44,340 nucleotides of DNA from contig JAJXUG010000030.1 of the NCBI GenBank assembly GCA_021783095.1, forward strand, positions 1 through 44,340, written 5' to 3'. The stretch comes from Chloroflexota bacterium. GTDB taxonomy: Bacteria; Chloroflexota; Limnocylindria; Limnocylindrales; CSP1-4. Under the pieces are notes generated by a model. It saw only the letters and a program-made list of their open reading frames with translations, did no database searches and had not been told where the DNA came from. The position numbers and the translations under genes were made by a program. Shown here piece by piece: positions 1 through 7,489 of this stretch (the first letter of the stretch is position 1; every line of letters starts with the position of its first letter).

Positions 1-44
1 GGGCGGCTTCGTGCGCGGGCGCCGGCCCGGGCCGGGGGCCCGCG

Positions 45-134
45 GCGTGGCCCGTGCGCGCGGGAGGCGCTCCCGTCTTGGTCGCGCTGCTGTTCTGCAC
101 CCTGAGCGTGGCCCGTGCGCGCGGGAGGCGCTCC
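45..134. repeat. 29-bp direct repeat, two copies 61 bp apart
   Basis: Positions 45-73 and 106-134 are identical over 29 nt. Each copy contains the word GGCCCGTGCGCGCGGGAG, and the end of each copy can fold (GGAG-GCG-CTCC). The word CCGTGCGC also recurs beside the palindromic repeats near 14.2, 15.9 and 37.4 kb. No gene was recognised in bases 1-196. Two copies with a 32-nt spacer are too few to call a CRISPR array. Confidence 0.8.
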
Positions 135-196
135 TGACCCTGACGCGACTCAAGCGACGCGACTCAGCCGGCGGGGGGCCGGCGGACTCGGGACAC

Positions 197-547
197 CTAG
201 CGGCCCGAGCAGTCGACCCAGAGGATCGTTCCCATCCCGACCGTGTCGTGCCAGACCATCGCGCCCTGGAACCGAACGCCGGTGACCGCGCCGGCCGTCG
301 AGAGGCACTCCGGCCACCCCGAATCGTGCTCCGCACCCGTGGCGTCGCGCCACGCCACGGACTTCGTCGCCCCGTAGGCCGTGTCCCCTCCCCAGAGGGT
401 CACCACCTGCTCACCCACCATCCCGTCGCCGACCGAGGTGGGCACGCGGACGCCGATGAAGCCGGCCGAGCCGACGACGGTGCCAGCCAGGAAGGCGACG
501 ATCACGACCGCCAGTACCGCGGCTGTCGGAATGAGCCTGCTTCGCAC
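197..547 (-). CDS. small membrane-anchored hypothetical protein
   Basis: 116 residues from a GTG start at 547. The start is preceded by an AGGGGG ribosome-binding site 5-6 nt upstream. Residues about 9-31 form one hydrophobic segment after an Arg-containing N-terminus, so this is a signal anchor or uncleaved signal peptide. The remaining ~85 residues should lie outside the membrane. They contain two cysteines near the C-terminal half (ECLS and a terminal DCSGR) that could form a disulfide. I recognise no family and assign no function. It is followed by a spacer carrying the 29-bp direct repeats and appears monocistronic. Composition and the good ribosome-binding site make it likely to be real. 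Confidence 0.6.
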   Translation of the reverse strand: MRSRLIPTAAVLAVVIVAFLAGTVVGSAGFIGVRVPTSVGDGMVGEQVVTLWGGDTAYGATKSVAWRDATGAEHDSGWPECLSTAGAVTGVRFQGAMVWHDTVGMGTILWVDCSGR

Positions 548-661
548 TTCGACCCCCTGTCTTGCCGTGTCAACGCTCCTGCGGTGTCGACATGGTCCCG
601 CAGGGTCAAGGGTCGGCGTGGCAGTAGGCCAGAACCCCCAGTCGCTCCGGCCTTCGGGAGA

Positions 662-1333
662 TCAGTCGCCGCGCAGGACTCTGCCGAGGAAGGCGAGCGT
701 GCGCTCGAAGGCGAGGTCGGCGGCCTCGGGGCGGAACGCGTCGCGCGAGGGCTCCGCGAACCAGTGGCCCGTGCCCGGGTAGTGGTGAAGCGTCACCTCG
801 TGCCCGGCCGAGCGCAGCTGGGTCGCGAACTGGGCGACCCACTCGTCGTCCTCGTACGGGTCCGCCTCGGCGAAATGGCCCAGGATCGGTGCCGTGCCGC
901 CGGCGTCCGCCGGGTCGCCCGTGCCGTAGTAGAGGACCGTCCCGGCGAGCGCTGGGTGCTGCGCTGCGACCGCGAGCGAGGCGCCCAGCGAGAAGCCCAG
1001 CACCGCCAGCCGCCCGCTGTCTCCGAGCTTCGCCACGAGGTCCTCGGCCGTGGCGCGCACGATCGCCACGCCCTCGGCCCCATCGAGCTTCCTGACGCGC
1101 TGCTCGGCCGCCTCGACCGTGTCCACGACGTCGCCGTGGTACAGGTCCGGGGCCGCCGCGGCGAAGCCCGCCGCCGCAAGCCGGTCGGCGAAGGCGATGA
1201 CGTCCGCATTGAGGCCCCACCACGGGTGCAGCACCACGACGCCCGCTCCACCGGTGGCATCGCCGGCCTCGTACACGCGCGCCTCGATGCCCGGGGCCGA
1301 CACCACGTCGAACTCGCCCATCGCCGCCTCCAT
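662..1333 (-). CDS. dienelactone hydrolase family protein
   Basis: 223 residues, alpha/beta-hydrolase fold of the dienelactone hydrolase (DLH) family. The nucleophile elbow is GFSLGAS with Ser at about residue 115, where classical DLH enzymes have Cys. The acid is probably the Asp in EADPY (about 158) and the base the His in GTGHWF (about 188). HPWWG near residue 36 is the usual oxyanion-side motif. It is probably a cytoplasmic hydrolase of small esters or lactones; the substrate is unknown. The start at 1333 has GAGGG about 10 nt upstream. An in-frame ATG at 1414 would overlap the upstream aminotransferase and adds sequence untypical of the family. The 40-nt gap to the aminotransferase suggests an operon. 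Confidence 0.85.
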   Translation of the reverse strand: MEAAMGEFDVVSAPGIEARVYEAGDATGGAGVVVLHPWWGLNADVIAFADRLAAAGFAAAAPDLYHGDVVDTVEAAEQRVRKLDGAEGVAIVRATAEDLVAKLGDSGRLAVLGFSLGASLAVAAQHPALAGTVLYYGTGDPADAGGTAPILGHFAEADPYEDDEWVAQFATQLRSAGHEVTLHHYPGTGHWFAEPSRDAFRPEAADLAFERTLAFLGRVLRGD

Positions 1334-1373
1334 ACGCTGCCGCCCTCGGACCCGCCAGGCGTGCAGCCCGAGT

Positions 1374-2498
1374 TCAGGCGCCCAGCGTAGCGAGGAAGGC
1401 CGAGGTCCGCTCAAGCCCGGCCGTCAGCACGGCCGCGTCGTTCGCGTAGCCGATGCGCACGACCCCATCGGTATCGAAGGCGCTGCCGGGGACGAGGAGC
1501 ACGCCCTCGGTCTCGAGCAGGCGCGTGCAGAACGCGTCGGACGACATCGGCGCGTCGAAGCGCAGGAGGGCCGTGGTCCCGGCGGCCGGCCGGACGTAGG
1601 AGATGCGCGGCTCCTCGGCGACCCAGCCGTCGAGGATCGCGAGGTTGCCCCGGACGATCGCGCGGTTGCGGGCGAGCATGGCGTCGGCGTGCTCGAGTGC
1701 GATGGCCGCCAGCAGATCGTCGACCATGCCCACGCTGATCACCGAGTAGTCGCGATGCCGGCTGACCGCCTCGAGGACCTCCGGCGGCGCGATGACCCAG
1801 CCGAGGCGCAGGCCTGCCAGCGAGAACGCCTTCGACATGCTGCCGATCGCGATGGTGCGGGGGTAGAGGTCGGCGAAGCTTGGGCTGGTGCCAGGGCCGT
1901 CCTGGTCGATGCCGCGGTAGACCTCATCGGCGAGGATCCAGGCGTCCTCGCGACCCGCGATGGCCGCGATCGCTGCCAGGTCATCGGGCGCCAGCAGCGC
2001 TCCCGTCGGGTTGTTGGGGTTGGTGACCGTCAGCAGCTTCGCGCCCCGGGCAGCGTCGGCCAGTTCGTCGAGGTCGAGCCGCCAGCCACCGGCTTCGTCC
2101 AGGCGAACTTGGCGGACGGTCGCGCCCAGACTCTCGGGGACCGCCACGTGCTGCTGGTAGGTGGGCGTGACGCTCACGACGAGGTCGCCCGGCTCGACCA
2201 GCGCCTCGTAGACGAGGTGGTTGGCGCCGATGGCTCCGTGGGCGACGATGACCTGGTCCTGGGTGACCGTGTCGTAACGAGCGGCAATGGCGGCGCGCAG
2301 GCGATCCGACCCCTCGATGGCGCCGTAGCCCAGGCGCATCGGCGCGAGCTCGGCGGCGAGGTCGGCCGTGTCCAGCCCGGCGAGCGCAAGCAGCTCGGCC
2401 ACGGTGACCGAGTCCACGCAGGTCTCGGCGAGGTTGTACCGGCAGCGGGTCTCCCACCGGTTCATCCAGATCTCGACCCTGAAGTCAGCGATTCGCAT
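1374..2498 (-). CDS. PLP-dependent class I/II aminotransferase
   Basis: 374 residues, fold-type I aminotransferase. Visible motifs are NPNNPTG (about 160-166, substrate and cofactor contacts), DEVY (191-194) and the Schiff-base lysine in SMSKAFSLAGLRLGW (Lys at about 223). The C-terminal small domain is complete, so the length is normal. The N-terminus (RVEIWMNRWE, then YNLAETC) resembles the subgroup that includes capreomycidine-synthase-like and other poorly defined amino-acid aminotransferases. I do not assign a substrate. The start at 2498 is the ATG closest to the domain; a longer reading frame upstream has unrelated composition. It lies upstream of the dienelactone hydrolase gene on the same strand and is probably co-transcribed with it. 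Confidence 0.87.
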   Translation of the reverse strand: MRIADFRVEIWMNRWETRCRYNLAETCVDSVTVAELLALAGLDTADLAAELAPMRLGYGAIEGSDRLRAAIAARYDTVTQDQVIVAHGAIGANHLVYEALVEPGDLVVSVTPTYQQHVAVPESLGATVRQVRLDEAGGWRLDLDELADAARGAKLLTVTNPNNPTGALLAPDDLAAIAAIAGREDAWILADEVYRGIDQDGPGTSPSFADLYPRTIAIGSMSKAFSLAGLRLGWVIAPPEVLEAVSRHRDYSVISVGMVDDLLAAIALEHADAMLARNRAIVRGNLAILDGWVAEEPRISYVRPAAGTTALLRFDAPMSSDAFCTRLLETEGVLLVPGSAFDTDGVVRIGYANDAAVLTAGLERTSAFLATLGA

Positions 2499-2881
2499 GG
2501 CGCGATGATGCCTGAGGACGGGTGACCGATGCTCCTGTGGGCCTCGGTGCCCGTTCCCGGCCCCATCCCAGCCCGTGCATCGTCCTGACCCGGCGTTTCG
2601 TCCTCGTCGCGCGTTCGCCCGCGCCTGCGCCACCGGGTGTCGACCCCCCAAACGCCTCCGGGAGGCGCGTATCTCGGGTGAAACGCCCATATCGCCCCCG
2701 AGAGGCGGTTAGGGCGCTGAAGGTTGCGAAACGTGGCCCCCCTGGGCGCCGGCGGTCGGATAAGCGCCTCGTGGGGGCGATATGGGTCAGGGTCGATCGG
2801 CGCCTTCCTGCGCGCTGCCCGCCCTGCCGTGACTGCGGGATGGAACGCACACGACCCGGGTGCGGCCCGCCCGCCCCTCGC
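2499..2881. other. intergenic spacer with two palindromic structures
   Basis: No convincing gene in 383 bp between the aminotransferase start and the MFS exporter end. It holds a perfect small palindrome, CGCCTCCGGGAGGCG (2653-2667). It also holds a long inverted repeat: CCCATATCGCCCCC at 2686-2699 pairs perfectly with 2773-2786, and the arms continue as GAGGCG at 2702-2707 pairing with 2765-2770. The MFS gene ends at 2882 on the minus strand, so these may end its transcript or form part of the aminotransferase promoter region. Confidence 0.6.
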
Positions 2882-4693
2882 TCAGTCTCCCTCGGGCTCC
2901 ACGACGGCCTCGCCCACCGCGGCCTCCAGCATCGCCTCGGCAACCGGGACGTGGGGATGCGGGTGGGACGGGCGCAGTCCAGCGACGCCTGCGGCCACCT
3001 CGTCAGCAAGGTCCGGCTCGGGCCCGTTCCACCACGACGCCGCCGCCGCGCCCAGCGACACGACCGCACAGGCGCTGAACGCCACCCGCAGCCCGTCCAC
3101 GAACGGTCCCGAGAGCAGCTGCGGGAAGAACGAGGTGTCGAGGATCGCGGTCCGGGTGGCCGCAGGCAGGGCCGCGAGCTGGTCCGGCGGCAGCATCATG
3201 CCCATCGGGTTGTAGCCCAGGAACGCCGCGAACAGCGCGCCGATCGGCGGGATGTGCGACAGCCCGCTGGCCATGGCGAACGGCACCCCGGCCGCGGTGA
3301 GGTGGCTGACGAGCGCCGCGGGCAGGTTCGCCGACAGGCCCAGCACCACCAGCGTGAAGATGACCGTGAGGCTCAGGCTCTGGCCCACGTTGAGGAACGC
3401 CGCGCGCATCCCCGAGGCCACGCCCCGGAACGCGGCCGGCACCGAGTTCATCACCGACGCGGTGTTGGGCGCGGCGAACACGCCCTGCGAGACGCCCAGG
3501 AGCAGGAGGAGCGCGGCGAACACCGGGTAGTCGAAGTTGGCCGGGATGAGCATCATGCCGATGAAGCCCGCCACCGAGAGCAGCATGCCGGCGGTCGCGA
3601 ACTGGCGGGTGCCGAAGCGGTCCGAGAGCGCCCCCGACAGCGGCCCCGAGATGAGGAAGCCGGCCGTCATCGGCAGCATGTAGATGCCCGCCCAGAGCGG
3701 CGTCTGGTCGAAGGTGTAGCCGTGCTGCGGGAGCCAGATCCCCTGCAGCCAGACGATCAGGATCAGCTGGAGCCCGCCGCGGGCGATCGAGGACAGCGCG
3801 CCTGCAATGTTGCCGGTCGCGAACCGGCGGGTGCGGAACAGGTCCATGCGGAAGAGCGGGTCGGAGACGCGCAGCTCGACCACGACGAACGCGACCAGCA
3901 CCAGGACGCCCCCGGCAACCGAGCCCAGGATCCACGGGTTCGTCCAGCCGGTGGTCGCGTCGCCCGAGGGCTGGAGCGCAAAGGTGAACGCGATGAGCAC
4001 GGCGGACAGGCCGACCGCGAACAGCACGAGGCCCACGAGGTCGAAGCGCTGGTGGCGGCGGATGGTCGCGGTCTCGTGGAGCATCAGGTACGCCCAGATG
4101 GCGCCGATCACGCCGAACGGCACCGAGACCAGGAAGATCGCCCGCCAGTCAACCTCGGCCAGGACGCCGCCCAGCAGCAGGCCGAGGAACCCTCCGGCGA
4201 GGCCCGCGATCTGGTTCACGCCCATCGCGAAGCCGCGCTGGTCGGCCGGGAAGGCGTCGGTGAGGATCGCCGCGGAGTTGGCCATGAGGAACGCCCCGCC
4301 CACCGCCTGGACCATGCGCGCGCCGATGAGCCAGAGGACCGCGCCATTGCCGCTGCCGGGCACGAGGTAGCTGGCGATCGACGCGACGGCGAACACGGCG
4401 AACCCGGCGTTGTACAGCCGGACCCGGCCGTACATGTCGGAGATCCGGCCCGCGGGCACGAGCATGACCGCGAGCACCAGCGTGTAGCCCACCAGGAGCC
4501 ACAGCAGGTAGTCGGTCTCGCCGGGCGCGAGCGGGTTGATGCCGATGCCGCGGAAGATCGCCGGCAGCGCGATGAGCACCGTGCTCGCGTTCAGCGCGGC
4601 CATGAGGATGCCCAGCGTCGTGTTCGAGAGCGCGATCCAGCGGTAGTCGATGTGGGCGGCGCGGCGCTGGGGCCTGGGCTGGGCGGGGGTCAC
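2882..4693 (-). CDS. MFS exporter, DHA2 (EmrB/QacA-like) family
   Basis: 603 residues with about 14 predicted membrane segments, as expected of the DHA2 drug:H+ antiporter family. The N-terminal helix (ALSNTTLGILMAALNASTVL) has the usual DHA2 pattern. Motif A is visible as GRISDMYGRVRLYN, with a second-half version in GALSDRFGTRQF, and a motif-C-like Gly-rich helix follows. It is an inner-membrane exporter of unknown hydrophobic substrates. Its ATG overlaps the stop codon of the upstream MarR gene (ATGA, 4690-4693), so the two are translationally coupled. A MarR repressor with its own exporter is a common efflux arrangement in which the repressor senses the exported compound. The C-terminal ~50 residues are cytoplasmic, acidic and variable. 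Confidence 0.9.
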   Translation of the reverse strand: MTPAQPRPQRRAAHIDYRWIALSNTTLGILMAALNASTVLIALPAIFRGIGINPLAPGETDYLLWLLVGYTLVLAVMLVPAGRISDMYGRVRLYNAGFAVFAVASIASYLVPGSGNGAVLWLIGARMVQAVGGAFLMANSAAILTDAFPADQRGFAMGVNQIAGLAGGFLGLLLGGVLAEVDWRAIFLVSVPFGVIGAIWAYLMLHETATIRRHQRFDLVGLVLFAVGLSAVLIAFTFALQPSGDATTGWTNPWILGSVAGGVLVLVAFVVVELRVSDPLFRMDLFRTRRFATGNIAGALSSIARGGLQLILIVWLQGIWLPQHGYTFDQTPLWAGIYMLPMTAGFLISGPLSGALSDRFGTRQFATAGMLLSVAGFIGMMLIPANFDYPVFAALLLLLGVSQGVFAAPNTASVMNSVPAAFRGVASGMRAAFLNVGQSLSLTVIFTLVVLGLSANLPAALVSHLTAAGVPFAMASGLSHIPPIGALFAAFLGYNPMGMMLPPDQLAALPAATRTAILDTSFFPQLLSGPFVDGLRVAFSACAVVSLGAAAASWWNGPEPDLADEVAAGVAGLRPSHPHPHVPVAEAMLEAAVGEAVVEPEGD

Positions 4694-5139
4694 GCGGGGA
4701 TCTCCTCGGTCGGGGCAGTGATGCGGTCGAGCAGGTCGGCGAAGGCGGCGCGCTCTCGCTCGTCGAGGCTGAGCAGGCGGCGGACGAGGTCGCTCTGGCG
4801 GACCATGTCGAAGCTCTCGAGCGCCTCGAGGCCCGCCTTCGACAGGCTCACGAGCGTCACCCGCCGATCCTGTCGGTCGGTGGAGCGCTCGACCAGCCCA
4901 GCCCGCTCGAGGCGGTCAACGAGGTTCGTCGCCGACGATCGGCGCAGGCCCAGCTCGGCGCCCAGGTGGCTCACCGCGACCGCGCCCGTCAACTCCAGCA
5001 CGCGCAGGGCGTGGAGGTCGCCGAGGGCGATGCCGTGGCGCGCCGCGATCTCGCGCTGGAGCGGCTCCACGAGCGCGGCGGCGCGGAAGAACGCCGCGAA
5101 CATGCGCCGGGTGGTGGGATCGGCGTGAGGTGCTCCCAT
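4690..5139 (-). CDS. MarR family transcriptional regulator
   Basis: 149 residues, normal MarR length. The winged helix spans about residues 45-105 (ALRVLELTGAVAVSHLGAEL, recognition helix RRSSATNLVDRLERAGLV, wing STDRQDRRVTLVSLS). The wing signature DRRVTLVSLS and the flanking dimerisation helices are present. The ATG at 5139 is chosen because TACTAT ends exactly 7 nt upstream and no ribosome-binding site exists; this matches other apparently leaderless genes here. The first gene of a two-gene operon with the MFS exporter. An inverted repeat flanks its -10 box and suggests autoregulation. A longer in-frame reading upstream lacks typical coding character. Confidence 0.88.
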   Translation of the reverse strand: MGAPHADPTTRRMFAAFFRAAALVEPLQREIAARHGIALGDLHALRVLELTGAVAVSHLGAELGLRRSSATNLVDRLERAGLVERSTDRQDRRVTLVSLSKAGLEALESFDMVRQSDLVRRLLSLDERERAAFADLLDRITAPTEEIPA

Positions 5140-5167
5140 ACGGTGGATAGTACGACGAATGGGAGCA
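5131..5167 (-). promoter_or_regulatory. MarR promoter with candidate autoregulatory dyad
   Basis: TGCTCCCAT (5131-5139, containing the start codon) and ATGGGAGCA (5159-5167) are perfect 9-bp inverted arms with a 19-bp spacer. The -10 box TACTAT (complement of 5147-5152) sits between them, 7 nt before the ATG. The operator role is inferred from position only. Confidence 0.5.
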
Positions 5168-5187
5168 TCTGGCCGCCAGACACGAAG

Positions 5188-5220
5188 CGAGGCCCCGATG
5201 GTCGATGACCGGGGGCCTCG
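5188..5220 (-). terminator. strong hairpin after the EamA transporter gene
   Basis: CGAGGCCCC (5188-5196) pairs perfectly with GGGGCCTCG (5212-5220). The loop itself contains GGTC-GAT-GACC, extending the helix. It lies about 90 bp downstream of the EamA stop and upstream of the MarR promoter. It lacks a clear T-tract, so it may be a terminator or only an insulating structure. Confidence 0.5.
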
Positions 5221-5309
5221 TTCGCGGAGGAGAGAGGAGATGCCCGCAATGATGCGCAGCGTTTCTTGCGATCGCATGACAAGGACCTGGATCCTCGCGG
5301 AGCGAGCGT

Positions 5310-6254
5310 TCAGGGCTGCGGCGCCGCTGGCCTGGCGTGCAGCAGTGCGGGCAGCGGAATTCGCCCCTGGCTGATCGCCACCCCGAGCAGCACGACCGCC
5401 CCGCCCACGGGCTCGTGCCAGTTGAGCGGCTCGGCGAGGAGCAGGGCGCCCGCGGCGACCGAGACCAGCGGCGTCACATAGGTCACCGAACTCGCGGCCG
5501 TCCCGCCAGCGACGCCCACGATGTGCGTGTTCAGGACGTACGCGACACCTGAGCCCAGTCCGCCCAGCGCCAGCATCCCGAGGACGGTCGCCGCCGACGG
5601 CGGGCCCGTCACGATGGGGCTGCCCAGCGCCCACTCCACGACGACCACCGGCACCAGGAACAGGGCCGCCAGCGTGACCTGCCCGGCCGCGATGGCGATC
5701 GGGCCATCGCCGGTCCCGACGAGATGGCGACGGGTCAGCGGAAACGCCAGGCCATAGCAGGTGATCGCGCCGATGCAGGCGAGGACGCCGAGCAGTTCGC
5801 CGCCGCCGAGACCCTCCCACACGCCCACGACGACGAGCACGCCGACAAAGCCGACGGCGAGGCCGACGATCCGCTGGCGGGTGGGCCGCTCCTCCGGGAA
5901 GGCCGCCAGCACGACGAGGAGCGTCGCGAGCGGGGTGCAGGCGTTGATGATCCCGGCCAGGATCGAGGAGACCTGGGTCTCGCCCCAGGCGAACAGCGTG
6001 AACGGGATGGAGCAGAACAGCAGCCCCACGATCGCCATGTAGCCCCACGTCTGGCGTCGGCGCGGCAGGCGGGTCCCCGTCACGCGGACGATGGCCAGCA
6101 GCGTGGCCGAGCCGATGGCCAGGCGCACGAACGCCACGCCCACGGGCGTCAGCGCATCGAGCCCGAGCTTGATGAACAGGAACGAGCAGCCCCAGATGGC
6201 GCCGAGCGCGAAGAACAGCCAGGGCCACGGGATGGAGCGCACGGATCGCGGCAT
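5310..6254 (-). CDS. EamA/RhaT-family (DMT) transporter
   Basis: 314 residues with ten hydrophobic helices arranged as two EamA repeats (about 8-140 and 155-295), the standard drug/metabolite transporter design. The N-terminal WLFFALGAIWGCSFLFIKLGL and FVRLAIGSATLLAI are typical first-repeat helices. The second repeat ends with LLLAEPLNWHEPVGGAVVLLGV, a hallmark of the family. It probably moves amino acids or other small metabolites across the cytoplasmic membrane; the substrate is not predictable. The ATG at 6254 follows a GGGTTAACCC palindrome (6259-6268) overlapping a possible -10 box (TAGGGT, complement of 6265-6270). It is monocistronic, bounded by a hairpin downstream. Confidence 0.9.
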   Translation of the reverse strand: MPRSVRSIPWPWLFFALGAIWGCSFLFIKLGLDALTPVGVAFVRLAIGSATLLAIVRVTGTRLPRRRQTWGYMAIVGLLFCSIPFTLFAWGETQVSSILAGIINACTPLATLLVVLAAFPEERPTRQRIVGLAVGFVGVLVVVGVWEGLGGGELLGVLACIGAITCYGLAFPLTRRHLVGTGDGPIAIAAGQVTLAALFLVPVVVVEWALGSPIVTGPPSAATVLGMLALGGLGSGVAYVLNTHIVGVAGGTAASSVTYVTPLVSVAAGALLLAEPLNWHEPVGGAVVLLGVAISQGRIPLPALLHARPAAPQP

Positions 6255-6258
6255 GAGG

Positions 6259-6345
6259 GGGTTAACCCTACCGGCGACCCGGCGGTTGCACCGAAAGGGC
6301 GGACGGCGGGCCGCGATCGCGGGGCGTGAGTCACGCCAGACTCAC
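6259..6345 (-). promoter_or_regulatory. EamA upstream region with palindromes
   Basis: GGGTTAACCC (6259-6268) lies 5 bp before the start codon and overlaps a TAGGGT box. Further upstream is GTGAGTC-N6-GACTCAC (6326-6345), a perfect 7-bp dyad whose core GAGTC-N6-GACTC recurs at 6423-6438. These look like regulator sites; no regulator is identified. Confidence 0.4.
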
Positions 6346-6479
6346 CCTCGTCGTCTCCCTGCGTGGGCGGCGTCCGAATTCCGGATGTCGAGCAGCGTCT
6401 TGCGCTCCGGGGCCTCGGCTATGAGTCTCACGCGACTCGCGACACGGGAAGGGCGGTTGGGCGGGTGGGCGACCACCAG

Positions 6480-7070
6480 TCAGCCGTGGTCGCGGGCCTC
6501 CTCGCGCAAGTGCTCGCCCAGCCAGGCGACCGCCGCACACGCGATAACCAGCGCGATGAGCGTCCCCGCCCAGCCCGCGGCGACGAGGAGCAGCGCCTGG
6601 TCCTCGAGCCGCTCGACCTCGCGCAGCGAGCGCCCTGCCAGGACCGTGCCGCCGCTCCAGCGCACGGTGACCGTCGCGAGGCGCACGCCAGCTCGCGGCT
6701 GCCAGGTCACGCGATTCGGCGTCCCCATGGCGGCGTGGTCGAGCACGCCCGCCGGCGGGGCAGGCGCCGCCCCGTCAAGCTGCCCGCCCCAGGCCAGCGG
6801 CTTGTCGTCGGGGCCGAACACCACCACGAACGGCGCGAGGCTCCGCGCCACGTCCACCGTAGCGAGACCGGTCACGGTGGCGGGCGACGCGCCGGCGTCG
6901 AGCGCATGCCCTGCATCCTCGGCCAGCTGGAGCTGGGGCGAATCCGCGCCCGACCGCAGACCTTGTTGCGCGACGAGGTACACGGTCCCGGCCAGCCCGG
7001 TCGCCAGGACGGCGAGCGGGATGAAGGCGAGGATGGCCCGGAGGGCGAGGCGGCGTCGATCGATGCTCAC
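6480..7070 (-). CDS. membrane protein with two TM segments and an extracytoplasmic sensor-like domain
   Basis: 196 residues from a GTG at 7070. One membrane helix lies at about residues 10-32 and a second near the C-terminus (about 165-190). About 130 residues between them face outside. The layout is that of an extracellular sensor half of a chemoreceptor or kinase, but no signalling domain follows the second helix; only WLGEHLREEARDHG remains. The middle region (PFVVVFGPDDKPLAWGG) resembles a dCache/PAS-like sensor strand pattern, without certainty. An alternative ATG start at 7151 adds 27 residues of poor composition and overlaps the start of the divergent methyltransferase remnant. No family is assigned. 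Confidence 0.6.
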   Translation of the reverse strand: MSIDRRRLALRAILAFIPLAVLATGLAGTVYLVAQQGLRSGADSPQLQLAEDAGHALDAGASPATVTGLATVDVARSLAPFVVVFGPDDKPLAWGGQLDGAAPAPPAGVLDHAAMGTPNRVTWQPRAGVRLATVTVRWSGGTVLAGRSLREVERLEDQALLLVAAGWAGTLIALVIACAAVAWLGEHLREEARDHG

Positions 7071-7139
7071 GGCGCCAGAGACGCCGCGCCCGGCGCCGGG
7101 GTGACGCCCGCAGCGCGAAGCGCGCGGGGGCCCGTGGCG

Positions 7140-7145
7140 TAGGAT
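7140..7145 (+). promoter_or_regulatory. -10 box of apparently leaderless methyltransferase gene
   Basis: TAGGAT followed by exactly 7 nt and the GTG at 7153, with no ribosome-binding site. This is the same geometry as at the fumarase, thiolase and other genes in this window. Confidence 0.5.
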
Positions 7146-7152
7146 CGCCATC

Positions 7153-7489
7153 GTGGACCCCGAGACGGAGCGGATCAGCGCCATCTACGACCGGCGGGGC
7201 ACGAAGCTCACGCCCCGTGACGGCAGCTGGCTGTTCGGGGACGCGCGAGCGTGGCTCGGGTCGATGGCGCGCGGCGACACGCTCGAGGTGGGGATCGGCG
7301 CCGGGCTGACGATCCGGCACTACCCGCCCGATGTCCGCCTGACCGGGATCGACGCCAGCGGCGCGATGCTCGCCCAGTCGCGCGCCAAGGCGGCTGAGGC
7401 TGGACGCGCCGTCGACCTGCGGATCGGCGACGCCATGCGCCTCGACGCGCCGGATCGCGCCTTCGACACCGTCGTGTTCTGCCTCTGGG
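7153..7489 (+). pseudogene. truncated class I SAM-dependent methyltransferase
   Basis: About 112 residues match the N-terminal half of a UbiE/Methyltransf_11-type enzyme. There is an N-terminal helix, SAM motif I LEVGIGAGLTIRHYP, motif II LTGIDASGAML, motif III-like RIGDAMRLDAPDRAFDTVV, then FCLW. At about 7489 the match stops. The reading frame continues to 7686, but that part is simply the antisense of the TetR gene (Arg/Ala/Pro-rich, no family character). The missing part would be the C-terminal beta strands that complete the Rossmann fold, so the protein should be inactive. The promoter-like box and start look intact. A deletion or rearrangement at the TetR 3' end is the simplest explanation. 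Confidence 0.75.

Noticed and set aside
45..134. CRISPR array
   Set aside because: Only two repeats, no further units, no cas genes in the window and a hairpin-rich GC-only sequence.
2522..5128. 868-residue open frame on the plus strand
   Set aside because: It is antisense to the MFS exporter and MarR genes. It is extremely rich in Arg, His, Glu and Gly with no domain, which is typical for a shadow frame in GC-rich DNA.
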